From NCBI GenBank assembly GCA_016256075.1, contig SDVU01000685.1, positions 1 to 11,356 of the forward strand: 11,356 nucleotides of DNA, read 5' to 3'. Source of the DNA: Dictyocoela muelleri. Lineage: Eukaryota > Microsporidia. The notes beneath the pieces were generated by a model. That model did no database searches and had not been told where the DNA came from. It saw only the letters and a program-made list of their open reading frames with translations. Of this stretch, positions 1 through 7,136 are shown in pieces (the first letter of the stretch is position 1; the number at the start of each line of letters is the position of its first letter). Made by a program: the position numbers and the translations under genes.

Positions 1-490
1 CCGTTTTATTTAATTGCTTCAAAATAACGAAAACGATGTTCACTATGAGATAGTTCAAATAAAAAGGAAAATTTGTCTCAAATTCATCTTCTGATTTATC
101 AAAGGAAGATTTGCTTTTTATATGCTGTGTAAATTTTATTGAATATGAAAAAATAAATTATCACAAAGCACTAAAATCGTTTTTTATTGATAATTTAGTA
201 ATTAAAAAAATTAGGCATAACATTTTTTTATTTTTTTTTATTTTAAATAATCCAGTATTTTCTGGCGAAATGACAGATATATTTTTTCTGGCGAAATTAC
301 GCCATTTCGCCACATGCGAAACGGCGGATGACGATTTATAAGAACCTTATCCAAAACATAAACTATTTTTAATAAAAAAAATTTTTTTATCTATTCATTA
401 ATCATAAATAATTACTATTTAAATCTATATATTGCTAAAATTTTATTTTTAATTAATTTATGTAATTATAAATTTGTTTTTAAGTTTATA
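1..490. other. AT-rich stretch with no recognised gene
   Basis: Apart from the short repeat and hairpin at 258-312, I see only A/T-rich sequence with homopolymer runs. A small plus-strand open frame (111-341) has no recognisable motif. It is rich in Phe, Ile and Lys, as chance frames in AT-rich DNA are, and it reads through the hairpin. I treat it as non-coding. The stretch may be the edge of another decayed repeat, but nothing in the window pairs with it. Confidence 0.6.
258..312. repeat. 14-bp direct repeat plus perfect 9-bp hairpin
   Basis: TTTTCTGGCGAAAT occurs at 258-271 and again at 284-297. The second copy is also the left arm of a perfect inverted repeat: TGGCGAAAT (289-297) faces ATTTCGCCA (304-312) across a six-base loop. 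The GC content of this patch stands out sharply from its surroundings. It could be the terminus of a small DNA element or a transcript hairpin. No partner end was found. Confidence 0.7.
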
Positions 491-560
491 GGTTATTTAA
501 ACGAGTGGTTAGTAACATTTGTATCAACTTGAACTATCTGGGTTCGAGGTCCGGTGATGC
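491..560 (+). repeat. tRNA-like SINE head, second family, copy 1
   Basis: The segment has an A-box-like stretch around 501-511 (contains GAGTGG) and a B-box-like GGTTCGAGGTC at 541-551. Around the B box, CTGGG and TCCGG can pair across a seven-base TTCGAGG loop, as a tRNA T-arm does. It aligns along its length with 1372-1440, sharing TAGGTTAT at the start, AGTGG in the middle and GGGTTCGAG. It is followed by A-rich DNA and then a GC-rich patch, as is the other copy. I infer a tRNA-derived SINE or solo head. The full length is not defined, and the acceptor stem does not fold, so it is not a working tRNA gene. Confidence 0.5.
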
Positions 561-641
561 AAAAAAAATTAAAAAATTTGCAAAATGAAAAAAATATAAT
601 ATTATAAGAATATATAAATATAAAATAAAAGAAAAAGTCAA

Positions 642-677
642 ATGTCTCGCGTTTGGCATATGTCTCGCGTTTGGCAT
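642..677. repeat. Perfect tandem pair of an 18-bp GC-rich unit
   Basis: ATGTCTCGCGTTTGGCAT is repeated twice without a mismatch (642-659, 660-677). A partial third unit beginning ATGTCACGCG follows and runs into the hairpin at 679-701. The ATGTCTCGCG core also occurs, inverted, at 2146-2155. With only two full units and no spacers, this is a short tandem duplication and not a CRISPR array. Confidence 0.85.
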
Positions 678-678
678 A

Positions 679-701
679 TGTCACGCGCTGCGCGCGTGAC
701 A
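679..701. repeat. Perfect GC-rich hairpin, 10-bp stem and 3-base loop
   Basis: TGTCACGCGC (679-688) and GCGCGTGACA (692-701) are exact reverse complements around TGC. The stem is mostly G/C inside a strongly AT-rich context, so it would fold stably in DNA or RNA. More GC-rich sequence (CGCAGCGCACCACACGCACC, 713-732) follows and resembles the patch near 10792. Confidence 0.85.
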
Positions 702-732
702 CTTTATATATAACGCAGCGCACCACACGCAC

Positions 733-897
733 CAGTAGCGCCACATTTATTTAATTTAATAAAAAATAGCTTTACTGTTATTCGAAATCGATAAAATGCG
801 ATCTTAATATTCATTGAATTTTATACCAAAGGATATAAAAATATAGAAATAAAATTATTTAGGAAATAGTTACTAATAAGAACGGAAAGGCAATTAT
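733..897. other. AT-rich spacer, nothing recognised
   Basis: This is unstructured AT-rich DNA between the GC-rich hairpin patch and the foldback element. The sequence GGAAATAG followed by TTACTAA at about 862-876 resembles sequence just right of the foldback axis end (1230-1246) in direct orientation. It may be a remnant of the element's flank. Confidence 0.4.
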
Positions 898-1260
898 AAT
901 AGCAGAGAAACTTTCTCTCTTTCCTTAGATACCCCTCCTCTGAAAAAATATCGTAAATTACAGAATATGGAACTATCAAGAAAAAATAAAAGCTACTTTA
1001 TGTAGTCTCATTTACATTTTGTAAAAATCGGTGTCAATAAAACCCAATATTTCCGAGTTATGTAAATTTCAAGCAAAGCCCGAGATTTACTAAACTTAGA
1101 AATATAGGCTTATATAAAAAAATAATTTTTACAATATGTATATAAGACTACATAAAATAGATTTTATTCTATCTTGCTAATGCCATGTTTGGTAGTTTAC
1201 GATTTTTTTTTCAGAGATAGGGTATCTAAGGAAATAGATAACTAACATTTCTCGATTATT
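898..1260. mobile_element. Foldback MITE (near-complete palindrome)
   Basis: The left half read forward matches the right half read backward almost to the centre, near 1077. The clearest anchor is CCTTAGATACC at 923-933 against GGTATCTAAGG at 1221-1231. From there TCTGAAAAAA, ATCGTAAA, TTTATGTAGTCT and TTGTAAAAAT all recur in mirrored order. The inner segments around CCGAGTTATGTAAATTTC and its partner near 1080-1110 also pair, with more mismatches. The element has no coding capacity and would form a long imperfect hairpin if single-stranded or transcribed. Mismatches along both arms suggest an old insertion. No convincing TSD was found, so the outer ends are approximate and the transposon family is unknown. 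Confidence 0.8.
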
Positions 1261-1371
1261 AAAAAAATTTACTTATAGTATCTTATTTATTTTACTTAAA
1301 TATGAATTTGACACGAAATATTTATATTCATTAATAAAAAATAGTTATATTGATTATAATTTATTATTTTA

Positions 1372-1440
1372 GGTTATGTATTCCAGTGGTACAAATAATA
1401 ATTGCTAGGCAATTTTAGTGGGTTCGAGCTTCATTGTGAC
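1372..1440 (+). repeat. tRNA-like SINE head, second family, copy 2
   Basis: It contains CCAGTGG near 1383-1389 in the A-box position and GGTTCGAGCTT at 1421-1431 in the B-box position. The spacing and flanking words match the copy at 491-560. The last bases of the B box have drifted from the GGTTCGANNCC consensus. It stops about 30 bases before the inverted-repeat element at 1471. Either the element inserted beside a SINE, or both belong to one composite repeat. It is not a functional tRNA. Confidence 0.45.
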
Positions 1441-1470
1441 ACTTTTCTTTAATAAAAAAAAGCGGCGCTA

Positions 1471-2156
1471 ATGGCGCGCTGCGCGAAACATATGCGCACT
1501 GCGAGACCTTTTTATTTTAATTAATTCTTGAGAATTTTTTATATATTGATTTTTTATTAATATATTGATTTTTTATTTTTTTAATTTATGAAATTTTTGT
1601 TAACAGCGAAGATGAACCCATCACATAATATTTAAACGTTTTTTCGACTAACACTAGGCTACAACACTAAAATTAATGTATTAAATATATTTAAATAATA
1701 AATTTAATATTTAAAGATGAAAATTTTATTGCTAACTTAAATTTTACATTTTATAAATTATAGTATATTTATGATTTATTATTAGTTACATAAATATTTT
1801 TTATATATAAAGATCATTAAAAAATAACAAAGATGTAAATAAATTATATTGACAAGATTTAATTACTTTTTTTTACAAAAATACAGTTATTACAAAAAAA
1901 ATGTTATTTTACAAAAAATAATCAATTAATAATCAGTAAATATATAATTTGGTATTTATTTTCCTAGAGATTAGGATGAATTGTATTAAAGATGAATTAA
2001 TGGGATCAATTCCTGCTTAAACTAAAATTTCATAAATTAAAATTTATAAAAGTTAATAATTAATAAAAAAAATCAGTATATAAAAAATTCTCTTAATTTA
2101 AGTTAAAGATATAAAAACTCGCAGTGCGCATAGTTTTCGCGATGTGCGCGAGACAT
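1471..2156. mobile_element. Non-coding element with long terminal inverted repeats
   Basis: The left arm (about 1471-1622) and right arm (about 2000-2156) are inverted copies. Both start in a GC-rich motif: CGAAACATATGCGCACTGCG in the left arm, and the reverse complement of the right arm gives CGAAAACTATGCGCACTGCG. The match continues inward through GAGAATTTTTTATATA, TGATTTTTT, AATTTATGAAATTTT and finally CCCAT (1618-1622) against ATGGG (2000-2004). The 377-bp core is AT-rich with no open frame worth calling. The long arms and lack of coding suggest a MITE or a deletion derivative of a larger TIR transposon. The exact termini and TSD are not clear, and GC-rich sequence outside 1471 (from about 1461) may also belong. 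Confidence 0.75.
1542..1578. repeat. Tandem duplication inside the left arm
   Basis: A unit of about 19 bases, TATATTGATTTTTTATTAA, is present twice back to back (1542-1560 and 1561-1578, the second slightly diverged at its end). The opposite arm of the element has only one recognisable copy, so the duplication arose after the arms formed. Confidence 0.65.
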
Positions 2157-2214
2157 AATATAAAATATTGATAAAATAAAGAAAAAAATTAAAAATATTT
2201 CTTTAATATTTTTT

Positions 2215-2273
2215 TACTAACTTAATGCAAGAACGATTATTTTACTAAATGAAAACTCTTCATTCTCACTATC
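2215..2273 (-). pseudogene. Possible C-terminal tail of Merlin-like transposase 1
   Basis: Read on the minus strand directly after position 3003, skipping the MITE at 2282-3002, this piece encodes residues resembling the end of IS1595/Merlin transposases. A run NEEFSFSK follows where the family usually has an Arg-Asn-Glu-rich tail after a YLVKYM-like segment. The duplicated 8-mers at 2274-2281 and 3003-3010 are the expected scar of the MITE insertion. The piece is short and degenerate, so I hold this lightly. Confidence 0.35.
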
Positions 2274-2281
2274 ATATACCT

Positions 2282-3002
2282 CAGTGGTTTAAAACCTTAA
2301 CTTACTCCGGACCGGTTAAAATGTAAAAAAAAAATTGCGGACCGGTCAAGTATAAAAAAATCGCAGACGGCAAATAATACAATTATTTATATACCAAAAT
2401 TGAAAAAAAAATATTTCCTAAAATCGTAAACTTGCGAGATTAATAGTAGTTAACACTCCTGAATGTAAAAATTATGCATCATGGTTGTAATCACCCTGAC
2501 ACCACTTTAATAAATAAATAGGGTTATCATTAAGCGATCAAAAAGTATATAAGTATAGTATTAATATTCAGTTTTTCTAGTGTGGTATGGCTGATTAAGA
2601 CTTGGTCTAATATGAAAATAAAGCAGAAGACACCCATGTAACTTGAGGATGACTGCGGTGACATATATTCGCAAAAATATTCGAAAATGGATAACCAAGA
2701 AACAGTCTCCAATTCATCTTATCCGATGTGTTATTTATAATACGTAAATCATATATACATTAGAGATCCTGTGTATCTTATATGTGATGTATTATGTGAA
2801 AGTGGGGCCAAATATATAAAGACTATGGTAGATTACAACTCTTGGTTAGGCTAGTATGAATGTTGTGCATATATAATATATATCTATATTATCCGCCGAC
2901 CGTTAAAAATTTATAACCAAAACAACAAATTTTTTTCACAGACCAGCGAAATTTTTCCCATGGACAGGCACCTTTCTGCAGACTGGGGGTAGCTGAGCAG
3001 TT
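2282..3002. mobile_element. Charlie/Buster-like hAT MITE carrying a nested SINE
   Basis: The left end reads CAGTGGTTTAAAACC and is followed by two CGGACCGG motifs (2308-2315 and 2338-2345). This pattern is typical of hAT-Charlie/Buster termini. On the right side CCGCCGACCG (2893-2902) mirrors the CGG-rich motifs. The reverse complement near 2951-2967 reads CTGTCCATGGGAAAAAT, also a familiar hAT subterminal theme. Without the SINE at 2434-2884 the element is only about 270 bp and has no coding frame, so it is non-autonomous. It sits inside the reading path of the minus-strand Merlin relic (2215-3703). The right terminal bases have lost an obvious inverted match to CAGTGG. Confidence 0.65.
2434..2884 (+). 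mobile_element. Long tRNA-headed SINE, copy D (old)
   Basis: This is the same family as the copies at 6215, 9447 and 11199. The head GCGAGAT...AGTTAACACTCCTGAATG aligns to the intact copy at 9447. The body shares TTTAATAAATAA, CATTAAGCG, GCTGATTAAGACTTGGT, TGCGGTGAC and AGACTATGGT in order. It ends in TATAATATATA like the others. Its B box has decayed (GGTTGTAATCA instead of GGTTCGAATCC), the A box is lost, and TGACGTCA has become TGACACCA, so it is unlikely to be transcribed by Pol III. It lies inside the hAT MITE. No clear TSD remains, and together these suggest the oldest of the four insertions. Confidence 0.8.
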
Positions 3003-3004
3003 AT

Positions 3005-3703
3005 ATACTTAACCAAATATGGGTTGGCAATAATTCCTATCGCATCCTATAGGTATTTATCTTTTAAACGCACACCAATTTTCCTCTATCGCATCTGTAT
3101 GTACATTAGCTAAAGAATCTACTAAGTTTCTACTATGATTAATTGTAAAATTAGTATAACCATATTATATAAGGCCGTTGTATCTTCTCCAACAATCTGA
3201 AAATATAATATATCCCTGTCTTATATACTTTATTACAAGTGCATTTAAAGTAGAAGCATCTCTTTTTACTATATTTATTACTATTATCCACCTTTTTATA
3301 TATATATCCACTTTTTTCAGAATCAAAACCTCTTAAACATGACTAACCCGATAATATTTAGGGTTAGCTATTTCCGTTTATCAATTCTTATAATTACATT
3401 TGTCCCACCTATTTTCTCTAAGTTTTCCATATAACTAAGCACTATTTTTTTACTTAGTTTACTTATAACCTAGATAAGATTTGTTAATATTCAAGGTGTA
3501 TGAAATTTCAGATATCGGCATATTCAGTAGCCATTGATAAGGGCGAGTTTTATGTAAAAAGATATTCTATTAAAATCTAACAGCTTATTGGAGAATAAAG
3601 ATATTCATACAAGATGACCAAGAGCAAATAAACCAAATTTTTTGCTACATTTAATGTGTAAACTACTCCCACCATTCGGGCACTTTATATACTTTTTTTT
3701 CAT
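3005..3703 (-). pseudogene. Merlin/IS1595-like DDE transposase relic 1
   Basis: Read on the minus strand from an ATG at 3703, this resembles ISXO2/IS1595-type (Merlin) transposases, DDE enzymes that cut and paste their element in the nucleus. Visible parts in order: a degraded zinc-ribbon (KCPNGGSSLH, where CPxC became CPNG); IGGTNVIIRID holding the first catalytic Asp; NRD-like VKRDASTLNALV; FSDCWRRYNGL holding the second Asp; YTNFTINHS; VHTDAIEENW with the catalytic Glu; and a basic segment ending near CQP. The longest clean run spans roughly 3300-3170 and 3165-3070. Several stops and frame changes are present, so no active protein can be made. Homology stops at the hAT MITE edge near 3003 and may resume at 2215-2273. 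The element's own TIRs were not found. Confidence 0.8.
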
Positions 3704-3967
3704 ATACCTCGTCAAATACATGTTTTAAAAAATTTTTCAACATTGTTAAAGGGGTATATATTGAAAAAAAACTAGATTATTTTTGCGCTACAATATGTAA
3801 CATTACCCAAATTCTTTTTATAAATTTCCTCCGTATATTCCCTGCATAAAAACTAAAAAAACATATTTCTAAAACTATCATAAAAATTATTTTTTTGTTT
3901 GCACAATTCAAAAAATTTCCATTTTTTATCAATTAATCTCTACGGCAGATTGCACCTGTAGCCTAAG
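3704..3967. other. AT-rich flank of Merlin relic 1
   Basis: This should contain the 5' non-coding end of the Merlin element, because the transposase starts at 3703 on the minus strand. I could not identify a terminal inverted repeat. Poly-A and poly-T runs dominate, and no gene is recognised. Confidence 0.4.
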
Positions 3968-4246
3968 ACATTTTTTACCCTTTTTAACAACTCTTTAACC
4001 CTTTTAAACACCCTTTACCCACCTTTAACCCTTTTAAACCTCTTATACCCTCTTTTTAATCACCTTTTTAACCTCCATTTGGCAAAATAATATTAACCCC
4101 TATTTTTAACACTTAATTTTAACACACATTTTTTAACACTTATTTTTAAACCTTATTTTTAAACATTATTTTTTAAATCTTTTTTTTTAAATATTATTTA
4201 ACAACACTTATTTTTTAACCCTTTTTCATCCTATTTTTTAACACGT
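3968..4246. repeat. Degenerate T-rich array with AACCC/AACAC units
   Basis: A motif of the form T(4-6)AAC(A/C)C, with T-rich linkers, recurs about every 12-16 bases. Examples are CTTTAACCC, TTTTTAACACTTA, TTTTTTAACACTTA and TTTTTTAACCC. The C-rich versions cluster on the left (3970-4100), and the A-rich, more decayed ones on the right. The strand bias is complete: pyrimidine-rich on the plus strand. It could be a decayed minisatellite, perhaps internal to a transposon between the two Merlin relics. The AACCC core only loosely recalls telomere repeats, and spacing is too irregular for a telomere tract. Confidence 0.75.
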
Positions 4247-4260
4247 ATAAAAAATACAGT

Positions 4261-4340
4261 TTAAGGGTCTTCTTTAGAATGTTGACCACATACATAGGTA
4301 GCTACTTTTAAAAGATTTTTATAAAAATCATAACCCTTAA
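4261..4340. repeat. 8-bp inverted repeat TTAAGGGT / ACCCTTAA
   Basis: TTAAGGGT at 4261-4268 faces ACCCTTAA at 4333-4340. The pair lies just past the end of Merlin relic 2 and next to the AACCC array. It is short enough to be chance, but the G/C triplets are uncommon here. It may be part of the element's terminal structure. Confidence 0.4.
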
Positions 4341-5318
4341 TGATATCAAATTTTAGAATAAAAATATCAATAATAAATTAACAAACGTATAAAAATAATT
4401 GAAATAATATTTTAATATTTCTTTAAATATAACCAAAAATTCTTCAGAATTTGCTCTCATCAAAACTCTTTTCTTGATAGTGTATTCATTTATCCATTTA
4501 ACAATGTTTTTTCGCATTACGCCATGCTCTTTTCTCATCGTAGATTTTAAATGTGACTAGAACTCTTCAATATTGTTTATATGAGTTTCTTTAGTCGAAA
4601 TAATACCCTCACTATGATTCACTATTTCATGATCAAGACAAAGATTTTTGCCACTGTCGGATATGAAGGGGATCCATCGGTATGCAATTTACTACATACG
4701 CCGATGTTGTTTTCTAAAGCTGATGTTAATGTTTTAGATTTGCGATTTTTAACTCTTTTTAACTAAAACTGTGTTTTATCAATTGAGTCAATCGCCCCCA
4801 ATATCCACACGGTATCTTTATAATTATCATCAGTTGATGATGGATATCTTATTATACCCTTTCTTGATAATACTGTTTCGTCAACTTCAACAATTTTACC
4901 AATCTCTCCCAACAATATTGGTCGTTTATAGAAAAAATCTCATAACATACTTTTAGTTTATTTTTAATTCCAAGTATGGTTGCATGAGCGACATTAAAAA
5001 AGTTTGATATTTGCTTGTAATTTGAATCGTTCAATAAAAAATATATTATATGCATCAACTCTGTTATTTTTAAGTTGCTACTAGATATTGTTTTTAGTTT
5101 TCGGCACTTATAATTAATACATCTGTATAAAATAATTTCCCTTCAATTTCTCTTAAAAACCTTGGGAGAAGATGATGAGTTACACTTTTCACAAATTTTA
5201 ACTTGATCAAGAATTTCATTTTCAATCATAAAATCAAATAATTTGTAGGTACACATAAAAATATCATTTGTTACTTTAAAAACAATATGGGTTGTTTAGG
5301 TGCTTTTCTTTAGAATGT
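4270..5318. repeat. 13-bp direct repeat bracketing Merlin relic 2
   Basis: TTCTTTAGAATGT occurs at 4270-4282 and 5306-5318, in the same orientation, on either side of the transposase relic. Both are followed by a base and then GA. Merlin normally makes 8-9-bp TSDs, so part of this could be one. However, the sequences just inside do not form an inverted repeat, so the link to insertion is unproven. Confidence 0.4.
4353..5256 (-). pseudogene. Merlin (IS1595/ISXO2-like) transposase relic 2
   Basis: The minus-strand ATG at 5256 begins MCTYKLFDFMIENEIL, followed by a zinc-ribbon (KICEKC ... YRCINYKCRK). Next come a helical ISNFFNV segment, VEVDETVLSRKG with the first catalytic Asp and VWILGAID. 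HTDGSPSYP carries the second Asp, NHSEG follows, then NNIEEF with the Glu, SHLKST, MRKEHGVMRKNI and an EYTIKKRVL tail. All three DDE positions survive. About 300 codons is normal Merlin length. Breaks include a stop after the zinc ribbon (about 5140), a frame change near 4920, another break near 4760, a frame change near 4640, and a stop replacing the usual Trp after NNIEEF (about 4558). It is clearly a different lineage from relic 1: the words around the active site differ. Plus-strand frames at 4581-4956 are its antisense shadows. Confidence 0.9.
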
Positions 5319-6201
5319 AGAATATATTTTAAAAAATGAGGTCAAAATTCTAAATAAGACCTCTCATTGTTAAATTATTTAACTCCCATGTCTTTGCACT
5401 AGTCATATTGTTTATAAATTCGTATTTTTGACAAAAAATATCATGGATAAGGTTAATTTTTGATAAATTTGAATAGCTCTCATATTCATATTTCTATATT
5501 AAACTGTTTTCCAGCATTCCGTGTTATGATTAAAATTATAATATTGCCCAATTTTTTATTATGAAAAATGTAAATCCTCGTTATTAATTTTCATCGAAGT
5601 TAACATTACAAATAACATCTGTTTTATTTGCATGTACATACTTTTGTACGATTTTACTTTAAAATATGCTAGTTTTGGTCGACTTGCACTATTCTATGAG
5701 ACCTGCACCCAGTTTATTTTCTCCATAATCGAAATCACCTATTTTATACAAAACAAGATCTAATAATTTTTTTATAGTTTTCTTATTTCTATTTAAGCTA
5801 TGTGTTTTAATCTGCTATAGGGCATTAATGACCATCTTATTAAAAATTTTATTATTTTAGGATTGTGTAAGTGCAAAGAATCAAAGAAGCTACCACGCCT
5901 GATGTTATTTATATTCGGATATTTTGGAAAAGTGGATGTTGTTCAACTTCATTACATTACATTACGAATATATGTATAGTTCTTAAGACTTATGTAATTT
6001 TTTTAACCACTACACATCATTGTACTATGTAGCTGATTATTTCGCATAATATATCTGATAAGCTACTCATTACTGTATCTTGTAAGTTATATTTCGTAAT
6101 CATCTAAATTCATCAAGTAGATTAAATTTTTTTGTAAGATAAAATCTTGCCATAACATGTATCAAGTATAAAATTTTGCCTGGCAGAAATATTTTAAACT
6201 T
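5319..6201. other. AT-rich interval, no gene recognised
   Basis: An imperfect hairpin lies at 5335-5368 (AATGAGGTC against GACCTCTCATT). The minus strand at about 5680-5780 has a short stretch that reads like protein (IGDFDYGENKLGAGLIE), but it is brief and surrounded by stops, and I do not recognise it. ATTACATTACATTACGA near 5952-5968 is a short ATTAC microsatellite. Otherwise nothing. Confidence 0.5.
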
Positions 6202-6214
6202 GATCAAATATTTA

Positions 6215-6658
6215 GGCCAAATAGCACAGTGTTTATCACTCTTTAATTTAAATTTAAGTATCGAGGTTCGAATCCCGCTGACGTCACTCTTTAATAAATA
6301 ATGAGTGACTGACATAAAGCGGTTAAAACTTTAAAATATAGTAGTAATACACAGTTGTTTCAGTGTGATATAGCTGATTAAGACTTGGTATAAAAAGACT
6401 ATGATTAGAAGAGGCTCTCTTATGTGAGGATAAGTGCGGCGACGCATCTCGCCATAAAGTAGTATTTAAATATAATTCACATTAAGCTACAATCACCTGT
6501 ATCTTACTGATTCATTGATAAAACGAATATCGCATATACAGCTGGGTTTCTAGGTAGCTTGGGAAGTGTATTATTGGAACACCAAGAACCAAATAACAAG
6601 CCATGGTAGGAGAAAAATCTCCGAATTGACAGCTATGGATATGTCAAAATGATATATA
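6215..6658 (+). mobile_element. Long tRNA-headed SINE, copy C
   Basis: This is a full-length copy of about 444 bp. The head has the A box TAGCACAGTGT (6222-6232) and a perfect B box GGTTCGAATCC (6265-6275), then TGACGTCA (6279-6286). The body follows the 9447 copy through TTTAATAAATAATG, AAGCGGT, GCTGATTAAGACTTGGTA, GTGCGGCGACGCATCT, GATAAAACGAA, ATACAGCTGGG, TAGCTTGGGAAGTG and CAGCTATGGAT. It ends in ATATATA without a poly-A tail. The TSD is slightly imperfect, so this copy is older than the one at 9447. It needs a partner LINE for mobility, and none is visible here. Confidence 0.9.
6222..6275 (+). promoter_or_regulatory. Split Pol III promoter (A and B boxes) of SINE C
   Basis: The A box at 6222-6232 departs from consensus by CACAGTGT for CTCAGTGG. 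The B box at 6265-6275 is a perfect GGTTCGAATCC. The spacing is that of a tRNA gene without intron. Confidence 0.75.
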
Positions 6659-6671
6659 GATCTTATATTTA

Positions 6672-7136
6672 TTTAATTTCGAGATTTTTTTTTAATTTTT
6701 AATAGCTCGTGTATAAATCTCTTTATAATTGAGCGGAATGCAACACATATACTTTTTTTAAATCATATATATATTTAACAATTTTTTAAATTTTCATGAA
6801 TGTACGTATATTATTTATTACTAAAAAGATAAATAAATTTTTTTCCCTATTGATTAAAAAACGAAATAAATTTTTTTTTTATTTATAATTAAGAAGAAAC
6901 ATATATGTATACACTTATTGTAGGTTGAAAGGAACTTGAGTATGGAAGACATCTATGTAGTAAAGAAATTATAAAAATTTTGCATAAATTTAAAAAAGGC
7001 CAAATCATCTGTTTTTGTGATGGTATAAGTATTATTAGATAATATATAATGAAAAAAAGATAAGAAACCCGAAATTATGTGTAAAAATCGGCAATACATG
7101 CAAAAAAAAATTAAAATATGTCGAAAATAGTACATG
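6672..7136. other. AT-rich interval, no gene recognised
   Basis: It holds long T and A runs and an ATTGAGCGGAATG word at 6728-6740 that recurs inverted at 10504-10516. A stretch at 6925-6970 reads briefly as protein on the plus strand (LSMEDIYVVKK), but it is too short to assign. No RNA gene or clear element is seen. Confidence 0.5.

Larger units (their letters stand above)
2274..3010. repeat. Candidate 8-bp target-site duplication of the hAT MITE
   Basis: ATATACCT (2274-2281) lies immediately before the CAGTGG terminus. ATATACTT (3003-3010) lies at the other end, matching 7 of 8. Both fit nnnTAnnn, the target preference reported for Buster-type hAT elements. The right-hand terminus just inside it is eroded, so the boundary could be off by a few bases. 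Confidence 0.5.
6202..6671. repeat. Imperfect target-site duplication of SINE copy C
   Basis: GATCAAATATTTA (6202-6214) precedes the SINE head and GATCTTATATTTA (6659-6671) follows the tail, 11 of 13 matching. The exact junction with both SINE ends supports these as the insertion scar, now slightly diverged. Confidence 0.75.

Noticed and set aside
111-341. 76-codon plus-strand open frame
   Set aside because: Low-complexity Phe/Ile/Lys composition, no motif, and it crosses a duplicated hairpin. It looks like a chance frame.
642-701. CRISPR-like repeat
   Set aside because: Only two adjoining 18-bp units with no spacers, in eukaryotic DNA.
493-744. 83-codon minus-strand open frame with repeated residues
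   Set aside because: The repeated residues come from the 18-bp DNA tandem repeat at 642-677, and the rest is AT-rich noise over a tRNA-like head.
2530-2712. 60-codon minus-strand open frame
   Set aside because: It lies wholly inside SINE copy D, antisense to it.
3968-4246. Internal telomere tract
   Set aside because: Unit length and sequence vary too much, and no regular telomere repeat is present.
4581-4956. Two plus-strand open frames of 61 codons
   Set aside because: Antisense shadows of Merlin relic 2, whose minus-strand reading carries the recognisable motifs.
6100-6315. 71-codon minus-strand open frame
   Set aside because: It spans the left duplication and head of SINE copy C, with no protein motif.
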